NCBI RefSeq assembly: GCF_009765965.1
Contig: NZ_LMUL01000014.1
Coordinates: 1,792,969 to 1,856,968 of the forward strand
DNA from: Caulobacter sp. S45
GTDB lineage: Bacteria; Pseudomonadota; Alphaproteobacteria; Caulobacterales; Caulobacteraceae
Direction of reading: 5' to 3'
DNA: 64,000 bases
The translations under genes and the position numbers were made by a program. The notes beneath the pieces are model-generated. The model ran no database searches and was not told the origin of the DNA. It saw only the letters and a program-made list of their open reading frames with translations. Below, piece by piece: positions 36,580 through 48,746 of this stretch; the stretch's first letter is position 1, and every line of letters starts with the position of its first letter.

Positions 36580-38247
36580 CTACCGCATGAACTTCTGGAA
36601 CTTCAGGCGCTTGGGGATGAGACTGTCAGCGCCCAGGCGGCGCTTCTTGTCTTCTTCGTAGGCCTCGAAGTTGCCCTCGAACCATTCCACGTGGCTGTCA
36701 CCCTCGAAGGCCAGGATGTGGGTGGCCAGCCGGTCCAGGAACCAGCGGTCGTGGCTGATGACCACGGCGCAGCCCGCGAACTCCTCCAGCGCTTCTTCCA
36801 GGGCCTGCAAGGTCTCGATGTCCAGGTCGTTGGTCGGTTCGTCGAGCAGCAGGACGTTGCCGCCGGTGCGCAGCGTTTTGGCCAGGTGGACGCGGTTGCG
36901 CTCACCGCCCGACAGCAGCCCGACCTTCTTCTGCTGGTCGCCGCCCTTGAAGTTGAAGGCGCCGACATAAGCGCGTGAATTGATCTCGCGCTTGCCGACC
37001 ACGATGATGTCCAGCCCGTCGGCGATCTCCTGCCAGACGGTCTTGTTGGGATCGAGCGCGTCGCGGCTCTGGTCGACATAGGCCAGCTTCACCGTCTCGC
37101 CGACCTTGACCGTGCCCGCGTCGGGCAGCTCCTGGCCGGTGATCAGCTTGAACATGGTCGACTTGCCGGCGCCGTTCGGGCCGATCACGCCGACGATGCC
37201 GTTGGGCGGCAGGCGGAAGGTTAGCTTGTCGAACAACACCTTGTCGCCGAACGACTTTTCGAGACCCTCGACTTCCAGCACCAAGTTGCCCAGGCGCGGG
37301 CCGGGCGGGATCTGGATCTGGGCGAAGGTCTGGGCGTTGCGCGCGTTCTCCTGGGCGCTGACCATCTCCTCGTAGGAGGCCAGGCGGGCCTTGGATTTGG
37401 CCTGGCGGGCCTTGGGGCTAGAGCGCACCCACTCCAATTCCTTGGTGAGCGCGCGCTGGCGGGCCTCGCTCTCGCTCTGCTCCTGCACGACGCGCTTCTG
37501 CTTCTGCTCCAGCCAGCCGGAGTAGTTGCCCTCGTAGGGCACGCCCTTGCCGCGATCGAGCTCCAGCGTCCACTTGGTGACCTGATCGAGGAAGTAGCGG
37601 TCGTGGGTGACCAGGATCACGCAGCCCGGGAAGGCTTCCAGGTGGTGCTGCAGCCAGGCCACCGACTCCGCGTCCAGGTGGTTGGTGGGTTCGTCGAGCA
37701 GCAGCATGTCGGGCTTGGCCAGCAGCAGCCGCGCCAGGGCGATGCGGCGCTTCTCGCCGCCGGACAGCTTGTCCACCGGCCAGTCGGCGGGCGGGCAGCG
37801 CAGCGCGTCCATGGCCTGCTCGATGCGGCTATCGATGTCCCACAGGTCGGCCGCGTCGATCTTCTCCTGGAGGGTGTTCATCTCCTCCATCAGCGCGTCG
37901 GAATAGTCCTCCGCCATTTCCAGGGCGATGGCGTTGTAGCGGTCGAAGATCTTCTTCTCTTCGCAGTCCGAGATCACATTGGCGTAGACGTCCAGCGCCT
38001 CGTCCAGGTTCGGCTCCTGCTGCAGGTAGCCGCGCTTGATGCCGTCGGCCGCGCGCGCCTCGCCGGAGAACTCGGTGTCCCAGCCGGCGATGATCTTGAG
38101 CAGGGTCGACTTACCCGAGCCGTTGACCCCGACCACGCCGATCTTGGCGTCGGGATAGAAGGACAGCCAGATGTTCTCGAACACCTTCTTGCCGCCGGGG
38201 AAGGCCTTGGTCAGGCCCTGCATCTGGAAAATATACTGGGCGGCCAT
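36580..38247 (-). CDS. ettA: EttA, energy-dependent translational throttle ABC-F protein
   Basis: 555 residues from the ATG at 38247 (AAGGAG 13-18 bases before). EttA binds the ribosomal E site and gates the first elongation cycle by ATP:ADP ratio. Two ABC domains: Walker [10 protein letters not shown], signature [16 protein letters not shown], Walker [13 protein letters not shown]; second [37 protein letters not shown]. The EttA-specific arm and linker ([43 protein letters not shown]) and the C-terminal end [25 protein letters not shown] are both present. The recQ gene precedes it in the same direction with a 123-bp gap. Confidence 0.97.
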   Translation of the reverse strand: MAAQYIFQMQGLTKAFPGGKKVFENIWLSFYPDAKIGVVGVNGSGKSTLLKIIAGWDTEFSGEARAADGIKRGYLQQEPNLDEALDVYANVISDCEEKKIFDRYNAIALEMAEDYSDALMEEMNTLQEKIDAADLWDIDSRIEQAMDALRCPPADWPVDKLSGGEKRRIALARLLLAKPDMLLLDEPTNHLDAESVAWLQHHLEAFPGCVILVTHDRYFLDQVTKWTLELDRGKGVPYEGNYSGWLEQKQKRVVQEQSESEARQRALTKELEWVRSSPKARQAKSKARLASYEEMVSAQENARNAQTFAQIQIPPGPRLGNLVLEVEGLEKSFGDKVLFDKLTFRLPPNGIVGVIGPNGAGKSTMFKLITGQELPDAGTVKVGETVKLAYVDQSRDALDPNKTVWQEIADGLDIIVVGKREINSRAYVGAFNFKGGDQQKKVGLLSGGERNRVHLAKTLRTGGNVLLLDEPTNDLDIETLQALEEALEEFAGCAVVISHDRWFLDRLATHILAFEGDSHVEWFEGNFEAYEEDKKRRLGADSLIPKRLKFQKFMR

Positions 38248-38370
38248 GCGGGTGGCGCTCCTTGGGACAGGTCGGACGTCTGGGGGTGCGCGGGATGTAG
38301 CGGGGCGGCGGGTCCCGCGCAACCCGGCGCGCCATGGCGGAGATGAGCGGAGGAAAAAGGAGCGCCAGTC

Positions 38371-40209
<1,839 letters not shown>

Positions 40210-40307
40210 CGGGGCCTTATGCCCTCGCCGCGGCGGAAGGGGCAAGGCGGGTCGACGTCACGCGTCGAACGCAGCGGTCGAACCTGGCTCCGCCAGGCCC
40301 ACGCCGA

Positions 40308-40670
40308 TCAGGCGGGACGAAGCGGCAAGCCGGCGCGCAGGCTCCGGCCGATCATCTCGGCGCGCGATTTGAGGGTTTGGGCGGCGGCGCCCGCAAACCC
40401 CTCGTCCGCGGTTTCGGCCCATAGGCCAAGCCAGCGGTCGAACATCTCCGGCGTCAGCGCATGGCGCAGATGCGCGCCCATGGGGTCGCCCTTGTAGCGG
40501 CGCACGCCCAGCAGGGCGCCGATCCAGAAATCCGAGATGTCGCGCAGGTGTGGCTCCCAATCGCTGATCGCGGCGGCGAACACCGGCCCCAGCAGATCGT
40601 CCCCGCGCGCCCTGATGTAGAAGCGCCGCACCTGATCTTCGATGCTGGACTCGGACAGTTCGGTGAACAT
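40308..40670 (-). CDS. Group III truncated haemoglobin
   Basis: 120 residues from the ATG at 40670, with GGGAGGC as ribosome-binding site. Haem protein of the 2-on-2 fold; group III members are linked to NO or redox stress handling, function not firmly known. Visible: B-helix VRRFYIRARGDDLLGPVF (Tyr at the distal position B10 in FYIRARGD), the FWIGALLGVRRYKGDPMGAHLRHAL block with the proximal His, and HALTPEMFDRWLGLWAETADE with the conserved E-helix Trp. Monocistronic between recQ and tRNA-Val. Confidence 0.92.
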   Translation of the reverse strand: MFTELSESSIEDQVRRFYIRARGDDLLGPVFAAAISDWEPHLRDISDFWIGALLGVRRYKGDPMGAHLRHALTPEMFDRWLGLWAETADEGFAGAAAQTLKSRAEMIGRSLRAGLPLRPA

Positions 40671-40739
40671 GACGCCTCCCGGCCGAGGCTGGACGCCCGG
40701 ATGGGGGACCATTCTCACGGCTTGGGATGGGTAAGGGGA

Positions 40740-40814
40740 TGGTGGACGCGGCTGGGATCGAACCAGCGACCCCTACGATGTCAACGTAGTGCTCTCCCGC
40801 TGAGCTACGCGTCC
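40740..40814 (-). tRNA. tRNA-Val (anticodon GAC)
   Basis: 75 nt with encoded CCA. Acceptor GGACGCG/CGCGTCC, anticodon stem CTACG/CGTAG around TTGACAT (GAC), T-arm GCTGG-TTCGATC-CCAGC. It reads GUC and GUU codons. Located 70 bp downstream of the transaldolase gene. Confidence 0.97.
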
Positions 40815-40884
40815 GCCCGGGAAGCGGGGCTTATAGCTTGCGGATCGTCGCCGCTGCAAGGGCTGGCGGACACAGGCGCGGCAG

Positions 40885-41541
40885 TTAGCCCAGGATGGTC
40901 TGGCCGCTGGCCGTCCAGTCGGCGGTGAACTGCTGCAGACCGCGCTCGGTCAGGGGGTGGGCGAGCAGCCCCTTGAACACCGACGGCGGAATGGTGGCGC
41001 AGTCCGCACCCGACAGGGCCGCCTCGCGCACATGGGCCGTGGAGCGGATCGAGGCGGCCAGAATCTCGGTGCTGAAGCCGTACTGGTCGTAGATCGCGCG
41101 GATGTCGGCGATCAGGCCCATGCCCTCCGCGCCATGGTCGTCGAGCCGGCCGACGAAGGGCGAGATGTAGGTCGCCCCCGCCTTGGCCGCCATCATCGCC
41201 TGGACGGCGGAGAAGCACAGGGTGACGTTGGTCTTGATCCCGCTTCGGGAGAAGGCCTGCGCGGCCTTCAGCCCGTCCCAGGTCAGCGGCAGCTTGACCA
41301 CCACATTGGCGGCGATCGCGGCCAGCCGCTCGCCCTCCTTGACCATGGTGGCGTAATCGGTGGAGGCCACTTCGGCGGAGACCGGACCGTCGACCAGGGC
41401 GCAAATCTGCGCGATGGTCTCGAGGAACACGCCGCCCTGCTTGGCGATCAGGGAGGGATTGGTGGTGACGCCGTCGACCAGGCCGCTGGCGGCCAGGGCC
41501 TTGAGTTCGCCCACGTCGGCGCTGTCCACGAAAAGCTTCAT
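40885..41541 (-). CDS. Fructose-6-phosphate aldolase/short transaldolase
   Basis: 218 residues, the length of the FSA/TalC family. TIM-barrel enzyme of the pentose phosphate pathway. Features: [37 protein letters not shown] (the D-x-TTNPSL phosphate site), Schiff-base Lys in [40 protein letters not shown], and [24 protein letters not shown]. The family contains both transaldolases and fructose-6-phosphate aldolases; the ratio of activities cannot be read here. Between tRNA-Val and rpoH, all on the minus strand. Confidence 0.93.
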   Translation of the reverse strand: MKLFVDSADVGELKALAASGLVDGVTTNPSLIAKQGGVFLETIAQICALVDGPVSAEVASTDYATMVKEGERLAAIAANVVVKLPLTWDGLKAAQAFSRSGIKTNVTLCFSAVQAMMAAKAGATYISPFVGRLDDHGAEGMGLIADIRAIYDQYGFSTEILAASIRSTAHVREAALSGADCATIPPSVFKGLLAHPLTERGLQQFTADWTASGQTILG

Positions 41542-41637
41542 CGCAGGCTCCTGATCGCCGCCCCCAGGCGGTGAGCGGCGATATAGGACGGACGCCGGCG
41601 AATGGCTACGCCAGCGTCCTGTCCACAGGTATCAGGC

Positions 41638-42525
41638 TCAGGCGTCGATCAGGTGACGCGCCTGGGCGGCCGCCTGCATGGCCTTCTGCAGCTTCTCGAA
41701 CCCGCGCACCTCGATCTGGCGCACGCGCTCGCGGCTGACGCCGTACTGGCCGGCCAGCTCTTCGAGCGTGGTCGGGTTGTCCTTCAGCCGGCGCTCGGTG
41801 AGGATATGCCGCTCACGGTCGGTGAGCTCCTGCATAGCCTCGTCGAGCAGGCTCATCCGGATGTTCTTCTCCTCGCTCTCGGCCAGGACGTGCTCGGCGC
41901 TCTCGGCGGTGTCGTCGACCAGCCAGTCCTGCCACTCGCTCTCACTGTCGGCGCGCAAGGGCGAGTTCAGCGAGCTGTCGGGGCCGGACAGGCGTCGGTT
42001 CATCGAGATGACGTCGTCGTTGGTCACGCCTAGCCGGGTGGCGATGATGGCCACCTGGTCGGGATGGAGGTCGCCCTCCTCCAGCGCGCTGATCTCGGAC
42101 TTGGCCTTGCGCAGGTTGAAGAACAGCTTCTTCTGCGCCGCGGTCGTGCCCATCTTCACCAGCGACCAGGAGCGCAGGATGTATTCCTGGATCGAGGCGC
42201 GAATCCACCACATGGCGTAAGTGGCCAGGCGGAAACCCTTGTCGGGCTCGAACTTCTTGACCGCCTGCATCAGGCCGACATTGCCCTCGCTGATCACCTC
42301 GCCGATCGGCAGGCCGTAGCCGCGGTAGCCCATGGCGATCTTGGCGACGAGGCGCAGGTGGGAGGTGACGAGCTTGTGCGCCGCCTGGGGGTCTTCATGT
42401 TCACGCCAACGCTTGGCGAGCATGAATTCCTCGTCCTTGGTCAGCATGGGAAATTTGCGGATCTCGGTCAGATACCGTGAGAGGCCGCCCTCCGGCGAGA
42501 TCATCGCCAGCGCATTTGTCGCCAT
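41638..42525 (-). CDS. rpoH: RpoH, heat-shock sigma factor (sigma-32)
   Basis: 295 residues. Sigma factor for heat-shock genes. Region 1.2-2: GGLSRYLTEIRKFPMLTKDEEFMLAKRW, LRLVAKIAMGYRGYGLPIGEVISEGNVGLMQAVKKFEPDKGFRLATYAMWWIRASIQEYIL (2.1-2.4); the RpoH box (KKLFFNLRKAKSE) is present; region 4 helix-turn-helix is TTLEELAGQYGVSRERVRQIEVRGFEKL. The alphaproteobacterial type is confirmed by the long Ser/Glu-rich spacer (RADSESEWQDWLVDDTAESAEH). A sigma-32-like promoter directly upstream suggests autoregulation. Confidence 0.97.
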   Translation of the reverse strand: MATNALAMISPEGGLSRYLTEIRKFPMLTKDEEFMLAKRWREHEDPQAAHKLVTSHLRLVAKIAMGYRGYGLPIGEVISEGNVGLMQAVKKFEPDKGFRLATYAMWWIRASIQEYILRSWSLVKMGTTAAQKKLFFNLRKAKSEISALEEGDLHPDQVAIIATRLGVTNDDVISMNRRLSGPDSSLNSPLRADSESEWQDWLVDDTAESAEHVLAESEEKNIRMSLLDEAMQELTDRERHILTERRLKDNPTTLEELAGQYGVSRERVRQIEVRGFEKLQKAMQAAAQARHLIDA

Positions 42526-42553
42526 AGGTAGTTATCCCCTTCAGCACGAAGCC

Positions 42554-42584
42554 AGATGGGGGTCGTCGCCCGGCCTTGTTCAGG
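42554..42584 (-). promoter_or_regulatory. Candidate heat-shock (sigma-32) promoter of rpoH
   Basis: On the minus strand CCTGAA (42584-42579), 16-bp spacer, CCCCCATCT (42562-42554). The -10 matches the sigma-32 pattern CCCCATnT closely, the -35 matches CTTGAA at all but one base. Transcription would start about 20 nt before the rpoH ATG. A further housekeeping-like pair (TTAAAC-N17-TATATC) lies upstream near 42618-42660. Confidence 0.4.
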
Positions 42585-42666
42585 GGTCGGTGGGAGCGCG
42601 GCGTCCCGTCCGTTAGCACTTGCGAGATATAGTGGACAGTTGCGTCCTGTTTAAGGCTCATTTCGC

Positions 42667-43707
42667 CTAGGCGCGAAAAAACCTAGCGCTGAGGTTGGTC
42701 TCTAGCTGCGACATGTCGTCCGGCAAAGGGATCTCGAAGCGTAGCTGTTGGCCGGTAATGGGGTGGACGAAGCCCAGCACCGCCGCATGCAGGGCCTGGC
42801 GCTTCAAGCCGGCGTCCGCCATCGCCTCCCGCACTGCGGTGGTGGGCGAGCCCGAACCGTAGATCGGGTCGCCCAGGACGGGCACGCCCTTGGACGCCAG
42901 GTGCACCCGGATCTGGTGGGTGCGGCCGGTCTCCAGGCGACAGAGCATCTTGGCCGCCAGGGGCTTCGCCTGGGGCCCGAAGGTGGCCTGGGTGCGGTAG
43001 TGGGTGATCGCCTCGCGCCCGCCAGTCCTGAGCACCGCCATCTTCTTGCGGTCGTGCTGCGAGCGGCCGAGGCGGGAGGTGATGGTCCCGCGCGAGGGCT
43101 CCAGCGCGCTGCGGACGAAGGCGGTGTAGGCGCGCTCGATATCGTGGGCGGCGAACAGGGCCGACAGCCCCTGGTGCGCAGCGTCGGACTTGGCGGCGAC
43201 CATGACCCCGGAGGTGTCCTTGTCCAACCGGTGGACGATGCCGGGCCGCATCACCCCGCCGATGCCCGACAGGCCGCCCGCGCAATGATACAGCAGGGCG
43301 TTGACCAAGGTGCCATCGGGCGTCCCCGGCGCAGGGTGGGCGGCCATGCCGGCGGGCTTGTCCAGCACGATCAGGTCGGCGTCCTCGAACAGGACCACCA
43401 GCCCCAGGTCCTGCGGCTGGGGGATGGCCGAGGCCAGGGCCGGCACCAGGATGCTGTAGAGGCCGGGCCGGGCCTTGGAGGAGATGTCGGTGACGGGCGT
43501 CTCGCCGAACCGCACCGCGCCGTCGGCGATCAAGGCCTGCACCCGCCCGCGCGACAGCTCCGGCACGGCGTGGGACAGGGCCTTGTCCAACCGCTCGCCG
43601 GCGGTCGCCTCCGTCAGTTCGACGGAGATGTCGTGGGCGGCGCCATCGGAAGCGTCGATGTCGTGCGCGATGTCATCGTCCGCGGCTTCAGGATCGGACA
43701 CGCTCAA
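42667..43707 (-). CDS. RluA-family 23S rRNA pseudouridine synthase (RluD-like)
   Basis: 346 residues. Converts specific uridines of rRNA to pseudouridine. A 30-residue acidic N-terminal extension precedes an S4 RNA-binding domain ([34 protein letters not shown]) and the PseudoU catalytic domain with the active Asp in [22 protein letters not shown], plus [22 protein letters not shown] and [27 protein letters not shown]. RluD-like signatures fit; RluA/RluC cannot be excluded. The start overlaps the hisI stop by four bases. Confidence 0.94.
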   Translation of the reverse strand: MSVSDPEAADDDIAHDIDASDGAAHDISVELTEATAGERLDKALSHAVPELSRGRVQALIADGAVRFGETPVTDISSKARPGLYSILVPALASAIPQPQDLGLVVLFEDADLIVLDKPAGMAAHPAPGTPDGTLVNALLYHCAGGLSGIGGVMRPGIVHRLDKDTSGVMVAAKSDAAHQGLSALFAAHDIERAYTAFVRSALEPSRGTITSRLGRSQHDRKKMAVLRTGGREAITHYRTQATFGPQAKPLAAKMLCRLETGRTHQIRVHLASKGVPVLGDPIYGSGSPTTAVREAMADAGLKRQALHAAVLGFVHPITGQQLRFEIPLPDDMSQLETNLSARFFRA

Positions 43708-44096
43708 GGCCGCTCCACCAGTCGCCCGTCCTCCGCCACCCGATAGAAGCAGGAGCGGAAACCGACGTGGCAGGCGCCGCCGTCGCCTTGCGGCCGGACC
43801 TTGAGCAACACCGCGTCCTGGTCGCAGTCCACCCGCAGCTCGACCACCGTCTGCACCTGGCCGCTGGTCGCGCCCTTACGCCAAATCTCGGAGCGGGAAC
43901 GACTCCAGTAGTGCGCTTCGCCGGTGGCCAGCGTGCGCTCCAGCGCCTCGGCGGTCATCCAGGCCAGCATCAGCACCTCGCCGCTGTCGGCATCCGTGGC
44001 GATGGCGGCGATCAGGCCGTTGGCGTCGAAGCGAGGCGTCAGCGTTTCGCCGCGCTCCAGCGCCTGCTTGTCGCCCGGCGGCGGGAAGCCGCTCAT
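43704..44096 (-). CDS. hisI: HisI, phosphoribosyl-AMP cyclohydrolase
   Basis: 130 residues, single domain (no HisE fusion). Opens the adenine ring of PR-AMP in histidine synthesis. Family signature: [40 protein letters not shown], with metal-binding Asp/Cys motif [15 protein letters not shown] and Zn Cys pair in [12 protein letters not shown]. It overlaps the bioB stop and the rluD start by four bases each, so all three are translationally coupled. Being apart from hisHAF is common in alphaproteobacteria. Confidence 0.97.
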   Translation of the reverse strand: MSGFPPPGDKQALERGETLTPRFDANGLIAAIATDADSGEVLMLAWMTAEALERTLATGEAHYWSRSRSEIWRKGATSGQVQTVVELRVDCDQDAVLLKVRPQGDGGACHVGFRSCFYRVAEDGRLVERP

Positions 44097-45121
44097 GAGG
44101 CGTAGATCGGCGCGCGCTCGGGCTCGCTCGCCGGCGCACGGGCGGCAGGCTCAGCGTCGACCGGCATGGGACGCAGGCCCAGGTCGCGCAGCAGGCGGCT
44201 GTCCTCGTCCTCGCCCGGCAGGGGCGTGGTCAGGAGCTGGGCGCCGACGAAGATCGAATTGGCCCCGGCGGTGAAGCACAAAGCCTGCAGCTCGCGGCTC
44301 ATGCCCTCGCGCCCGGCGGCGATGCGCACCATGGCCTGGGGACAGACCAGCCGGGCGACGGCGATGGTGCGCACGAACTCGATCCCGTCGACCGGCGCGC
44401 TGTCCTGCAAAGGCGTGCCGGCGATCGGCACCAGCCCGTTGACCGGCAGGCTGTCGGGGTGCTCGGGCAGGGTGGCCAGCGCATGCAGCAGGCCGACCCG
44501 GTCGGCGCGGGTCTCGCCCATGCCGACGATGCCGCCGCAGCAGGTCTTCATCCCGGCCGCGCGCACATGGGACAGGGTCTGCAGCCGGTCGTCATAGGTG
44601 CGGGTGGTGACCACGCTGGCGTAATATTCCGGCGAGGTGTCGAGGTTGTGGTTGTAGTAATCCAGCCCCGCCTCGCGCAGCGCCACGGCCTGGTCCTCGC
44701 GCAGCATGCCCAGCGTGGCGCAGGTTTCCAGGCCCAGCGCCTTCACCCCGGAGATCATCTCCGCCAGCTTGGGCAGGTCGCGGTCCTTCAGGTCGCGCCA
44801 GGCGGCGCCCATGCAGAAGCGTCCGGCGCCGGCGGCCTTGGCGCGCTGGGCGTCGGCGATCACCGCCTGCGGGTCCATCAGCTTGGAGGCCTTCAGCCCG
44901 GTGTCGAAGTGGGCCGACTGGCTGCAATAGCCGCAGTTCTCCGCGCAGCCGCCGGTCTTGATCGACAGCAGCTGAGACAGCTGGATCTCGGCTGGGTCGA
45001 ACCAGCGGCGATGGACGGCGGCGGCCCGGAACACCAGATCGGTGAACGGCAGGTCGAACAGGGCGGCCACCTCGGCGCGGGTCCAGTCGTGGCGCGGGGT
45101 GGCGGGATCGAGCGGGGTCAT
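44093..45121 (-). CDS. bioB: BioB, biotin synthase
   Basis: 342 residues from the ATG at 45121; an ATG at 45157 would add 12 residues ([12 protein letters not shown]) and cannot be excluded, as neither start has a good ribosome-binding site. Radical-SAM enzyme inserting sulfur into dethiobiotin. The 4Fe-4S motif is intact: [13 protein letters not shown]. Other landmarks: [85 protein letters not shown] and [25 protein letters not shown]. An extended C-terminal tail rich in Ala/Glu is unusual. First gene of the bioB-hisI-rluD overlapping set; no other bio gene is in the window. Confidence 0.96.
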   Translation of the reverse strand: MTPLDPATPRHDWTRAEVAALFDLPFTDLVFRAAAVHRRWFDPAEIQLSQLLSIKTGGCAENCGYCSQSAHFDTGLKASKLMDPQAVIADAQRAKAAGAGRFCMGAAWRDLKDRDLPKLAEMISGVKALGLETCATLGMLREDQAVALREAGLDYYNHNLDTSPEYYASVVTTRTYDDRLQTLSHVRAAGMKTCCGGIVGMGETRADRVGLLHALATLPEHPDSLPVNGLVPIAGTPLQDSAPVDGIEFVRTIAVARLVCPQAMVRIAAGREGMSRELQALCFTAGANSIFVGAQLLTTPLPGEDEDSRLLRDLGLRPMPVDAEPAARAPASEPERAPIYAS

Positions 45122-45325
45122 CTGCAGGGTCCGAAACAAACGTCTTGGTGCTGTCATAGCAGCGCGGCGCGCGTTTGCACGCCGATCAACGCCGGCTTGG
45201 CGCTTCGTTAAGCAATCTCGGGCAGGATCGGGCGTAGTTAATCCTGATGCGGAGAGGGCCATGCCGGCCGCCATTTGCAGAGCCGGACGATCTCCGGCGT
45301 CTGTCCGGCCCGACCCGAAACCGCC

Positions 45326-46201
45326 GTGCGCGGCCTTCGCGTGAGCGCCGTCACCGACAAGCTGGGCATGGGCGCGGGCCGCTTCGGCGCCCCCGCCACC
45401 GCCGATTCGCGCGCCGGCCCCAATCCCGCCGAAGCCTTCGCCATGGCGGCGCTGGCGGCCGAGGCCGGCGTCCGGCTGATCGACACCTCGCCCGACAACG
45501 CCGAGGCCGAGCGCGTGCTGGGCCAGGTGGCGCCGCGCGAACCGGCCTTCGACTTCGTGATCAAGACCGCCATCCCCGACGAGGGCGGCGTGGACGCCAT
45601 GCTGCGCCGGGCCAGGACCTCGTTGCGCCGGCTGAAGCTGGAGCGCGCCCGCGCCATTCTGGTGCGTCCCGCCTCGATCCTGCTCGACGCGGAGGGCGCG
45701 CGCCTGTGGACAGGCCTTCGCAAGCTGCAGGACCAGGGACTGTTCGAGACGGTGGGCATCTGCGCCTGCGCCTGCGACGACCCCATCGGCCTCGCCCGGC
45801 GGTTCAAGCCGGACGTTATGCAGTTGCCCGTCAGCCTGCTCGACCGGCGCATGATCGACAACGGCGTCCTGACCGAACTGGCCGCCATGGACGTGGAGCT
45901 GCACCTGCGCTCGACCTTCCTGCGCGGCCTGCTGTTCGAACCGGCCCCGGTGGAGGCGCCGCAGATCTCGCGCCTGCGCCGACTGCTGGCCGAGGCGGGC
46001 GCCGACCCCATGCAGGCGGCGCTGGCCTTCGCGCTGGGACGGCCGGAAGCCTCCAAGGTGATCATCGGCATGGGCTCGCCACTGGAGCTGCGCGCCGTGC
46101 TGGCGGCGGCCAAGGCGCCCACGCCCGCGCTGGACTGGGAGGCGCTGCACCTGGACGCCCATCCCTGCCGGATGACCGCCCAGCGCTGCCGGGCCGCCTG
46201 A
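45326..46201 (+). CDS. Aldo/keto reductase fold protein lacking catalytic Tyr and His
   Basis: About 290 residues; candidate starts are GTG at 45326 or 45341, or a TTG at 45275, and no ribosome-binding site decides. It has the TIM-barrel pattern of aldo/keto reductases ([74 protein letters not shown]). The catalytic Asp (LIDTSP) and Lys (VIKTAI) are present, but the Tyr in DTAxxYG is Asn (DTSPDN) and the His of the fourth strand is Arg (ILVRPAS). This suggests a pseudoenzyme or a changed reaction, still able to bind a nucleotide. Directly upstream of the TPR glycosyltransferase (58 bp gap), so they may work together. Confidence 0.8.
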   Translation: MRGLRVSAVTDKLGMGAGRFGAPATADSRAGPNPAEAFAMAALAAEAGVRLIDTSPDNAEAERVLGQVAPREPAFDFVIKTAIPDEGGVDAMLRRARTSLRRLKLERARAILVRPASILLDAEGARLWTGLRKLQDQGLFETVGICACACDDPIGLARRFKPDVMQLPVSLLDRRMIDNGVLTELAAMDVELHLRSTFLRGLLFEPAPVEAPQISRLRRLLAEAGADPMQAALAFALGRPEASKVIIGMGSPLELRAVLAAAKAPTPALDWEALHLDAHPCRMTAQRCRAA

Positions 46202-46259
46202 GCCCGTTACTCTTGAACGCCCTATTGACGCCGTCGCCCGCCTGGGCCACCGCACGGCC

Positions 46260-48608
46260 ATGGCTTCCCCCGCCCCAGCCCAGATCGCGCGCGGCCTGAT
46301 CGGGCGCGGCCTGGCCGAGCACAAGGCCGGCCACCTCGACGCCGCCGAACCGCTGTACCGCGAGGGCTTGGCGCTCGACGCCAAGGTCCAGGAGGGCTGG
46401 CGGCTGCTGGGCGTGCTGTTGCAGCAGAAGGGCGCTACGGCGGCCAGCGTGGAGGTCGTCGAGCGGGCGCTGGCGCTGGGCCGCAACGCGGTGGACCTGT
46501 CCAACCTCGCCAACGCCTTGAATCAGTTGGCTCGCTCTGAGCAGGCCGCCGCCGCCGCCGCCGAGGCGCTCAGCTTCGACCCGCGCATGCCCGCCGCCCA
46601 CCTGAACCTGGGCGTCGCCAACCGCGCCCTGGGTCATCGCGAGGCCGCCGCCCAGAACTTCCGCGCCGCCGCCGGCCTGCAACCCGCCTATGCCGACGCC
46701 CATCTCAATCTCGGGGTGACGCTGACCGAGCTCGGCAAGCCGGACCAGGCCGAGGCGCCGCTACGCACCGCCGTCGGCCTCCTGCCCCAGGCGGCCGAGC
46801 CGCAGTTCAACCTGGGCAATTCGCTGCTGCGCCAGCTCCGCTTCGAGGAGGCCCGCGACGCCTATCTGGAGGCGATCCGCCTGCGTCCGGCCTATGCGGA
46901 GGCGCACGGCAACCTGGCCGCCGCCTACAAGGCCCTGGCCCAGCTCGACCTGTCGGTCGTCCACTACGCCGAGGCCGCGCGCCTGGCCCCGCGCGACATC
47001 GTCCTGCTGCAGAACTACGCCCTGATGCTGGCCGAGCTGCGCCGCTACGGCGAGGCGATCCCGGTCTACGAGCAGGCCGTGGCCCTGAACCCGCCCCAGG
47101 CGCCGATCTACACCAACCTCGGCAGCGCCATCCAGGAGTACGTCCGCGACCGCCACGACGTCGGCGTGCTGGCGCTGCTGGACCGCGCCATCCTGGCCCA
47201 CCTACAGGCGTTGTCGATCAATCCCGAACTGGTGGCCGCCCAGATGAACCTGGGGCTGGCCCTGCTGGCGCGCGGACGGCAGGCCGATGCGGTGGAAGCC
47301 TTCAAGACCGCCATCGCGCTGCAGCCCGACGTGGCGGAATCCCACAGCAACCTCGGCCAATGCCTGTCCGACATCGGTCAGTTCGAGGAGGCGGCCGCAG
47401 CCTGCCGCCGCGCCATCGAGCTGAACCCGAAGCTGGCGGAGGCGCACTCCACCCTCGGCAACACCCTGATCGCGCAGAACAAGGTGGTGGAGGCCGAGCC
47501 GCACTACCGTGACGCCCTGGCGATCAAGCCCGAAATGCCGGGCGCCTGGTGCAATCTCGGCGTCTCCCTGTTCCGCCAGGGGCGCGCCGCCGAGGCCGAG
47601 ACCGTCTACGAGACGGCGCTGAAGTACGATCCCAACCTGCCCGACGCCCACTGGAACTACGCCCTGGCCCTGCTCCAGCGCGGCGTGTTCGACGAGGGGT
47701 TCGCCGAGTACGAGTGGCGGCTGAAACGTCCCGGCCGGCTGCGCCAGGACGCCGGCTTCACCCAGCCGCTGTGGGACGGGCGCGAGCTGAACGGAGCGTC
47801 TATCCTGATCCATGCCGAACAGGGCTTCGGCGACGCCATCCAGTGCGCGCGCCTGATCCCCCAGGTGGCGGCGCGCGGCGGCCGGGTGGTGCTTCAGGCC
47901 CGCAAGCCGCTGAAGCGGCTGATGGAGCACCTGCCGGGCGTGGCGGAATTCGTCATCGACGGGGACCCGGCCGTGGACATCGCCTGCCGCGCGCCGATGT
48001 TCAGCCTGCCGCATCACTTCGTGCGCAGCCTGGACGACCTGCCGGGCGCCATCCCCTACCTGCCCGTCGACCCGGAACTATCCGCCGCCTGGGCCGCGAA
48101 GCTGGCCACCATTGCGCCGGACGGGCTGAAGGTCGGCATCGTGTGGAGCGGCAACCTGACCTCGGAGGTGGAGATCGGCCGCTCGATCCCGCTCAAGGCC
48201 CTGGCGCCCCTGGCCGCCGTTCCCGGAGCGCGCCTGATCAGCCTGCAGAAGGCCGACGGCATGGACATGCTCGACGACCCGACCCTGGGTTTCGAGGTCG
48301 CGCGCCTGGACGAGGTCTACGACGCCGGCGACTTCGCGGAGACGGCGGCGGTGATGGCCAACCTCGACCTGCTGATCAGCTGCGACACCGCCTCGGGCCA
48401 CCTCGCCGGGGCCATCGGCAAGCCGGTGTGGATCGCAGTCAACCGGGTGTCGGACTGGCGCTGGATGGAGGATCGCGAGGACACCCCCTGGTATCCGACC
48501 ATGCGCATCTTCCGCCAGCAGACGCTCGGCGACTGGGGTCCGGTGTTCGAGCGGATGGCGGCGGCGTTGCGGGAATGGCGCCCTTCCCCCTCGAAGGGGG
48601 AAGGGTAG
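46260..48608 (+). CDS. TPR-repeat glycosyltransferase
   Basis: 782 residues. The N-terminal 480 residues contain at least ten TPR units (for example [80 protein letters not shown]). The C-terminal part (from about residue 515) is a glycosyltransferase-B-like domain related to the GT9/GT41 group: [46 protein letters not shown], and [19 protein letters not shown]. Such proteins are frequent in Caulobacter-like bacteria and have been linked to protein or flagellin glycosylation; the substrate here is unknown. No signal peptide. The final residues RPSPSKGEG come from the 148-bp repeat at its 3' end. Confidence 0.9.
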   Translation: MASPAPAQIARGLIGRGLAEHKAGHLDAAEPLYREGLALDAKVQEGWRLLGVLLQQKGATAASVEVVERALALGRNAVDLSNLANALNQLARSEQAAAAAAEALSFDPRMPAAHLNLGVANRALGHREAAAQNFRAAAGLQPAYADAHLNLGVTLTELGKPDQAEAPLRTAVGLLPQAAEPQFNLGNSLLRQLRFEEARDAYLEAIRLRPAYAEAHGNLAAAYKALAQLDLSVVHYAEAARLAPRDIVLLQNYALMLAELRRYGEAIPVYEQAVALNPPQAPIYTNLGSAIQEYVRDRHDVGVLALLDRAILAHLQALSINPELVAAQMNLGLALLARGRQADAVEAFKTAIALQPDVAESHSNLGQCLSDIGQFEEAAAACRRAIELNPKLAEAHSTLGNTLIAQNKVVEAEPHYRDALAIKPEMPGAWCNLGVSLFRQGRAAEAETVYETALKYDPNLPDAHWNYALALLQRGVFDEGFAEYEWRLKRPGRLRQDAGFTQPLWDGRELNGASILIHAEQGFGDAIQCARLIPQVAARGGRVVLQARKPLKRLMEHLPGVAEFVIDGDPAVDIACRAPMFSLPHHFVRSLDDLPGAIPYLPVDPELSAAWAAKLATIAPDGLKVGIVWSGNLTSEVEIGRSIPLKALAPLAAVPGARLISLQKADGMDMLDDPTLGFEVARLDEVYDAGDFAETAAVMANLDLLISCDTASGHLAGAIGKPVWIAVNRVSDWRWMEDREDTPWYPTMRIFRQQTLGDWGPVFERMAAALREWRPSPSKGEG

Positions 48609-48728
48609 GGTTGGGGGTGAGTGCAGGCTGTGTGACGTGGGGCGATAGAGGCGTCGCCACCTCTTAGGCCAGTCCGTCAACCTTGCGGCCACACCCCCGC
48701 CCTGGCCCTCCCCCTTCGAGGGGGAGGG
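48581..48728 (-). repeat. 148-bp interspersed palindromic element, copy 2
   Basis: Hairpins CCCTTCCCCC/GGGGGAAGGG (48581-48605, loop TCGAA) and CCCTCCCCC/GGGGGAGGG (48706-48728, loop TTCGA). It is the reverse complement of copy 1 at 21850-21997 and equally long. It overlaps the last codons and stop of the TPR glycosyltransferase gene and ends 18 bp from the convergent cysS stop, so it may act as a two-way transcript barrier. Confidence 0.9.
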
Positions 48729-48746
48729 GGGTGGATTTAGGGCGAT

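Noticed and set aside
44093-46513. An 806-codon frame that would fuse a long N-terminus to BioB
   Set aside because: The upstream half overlaps the aldo/keto reductase antisense and has no domain; BioB homology starts at 45121.
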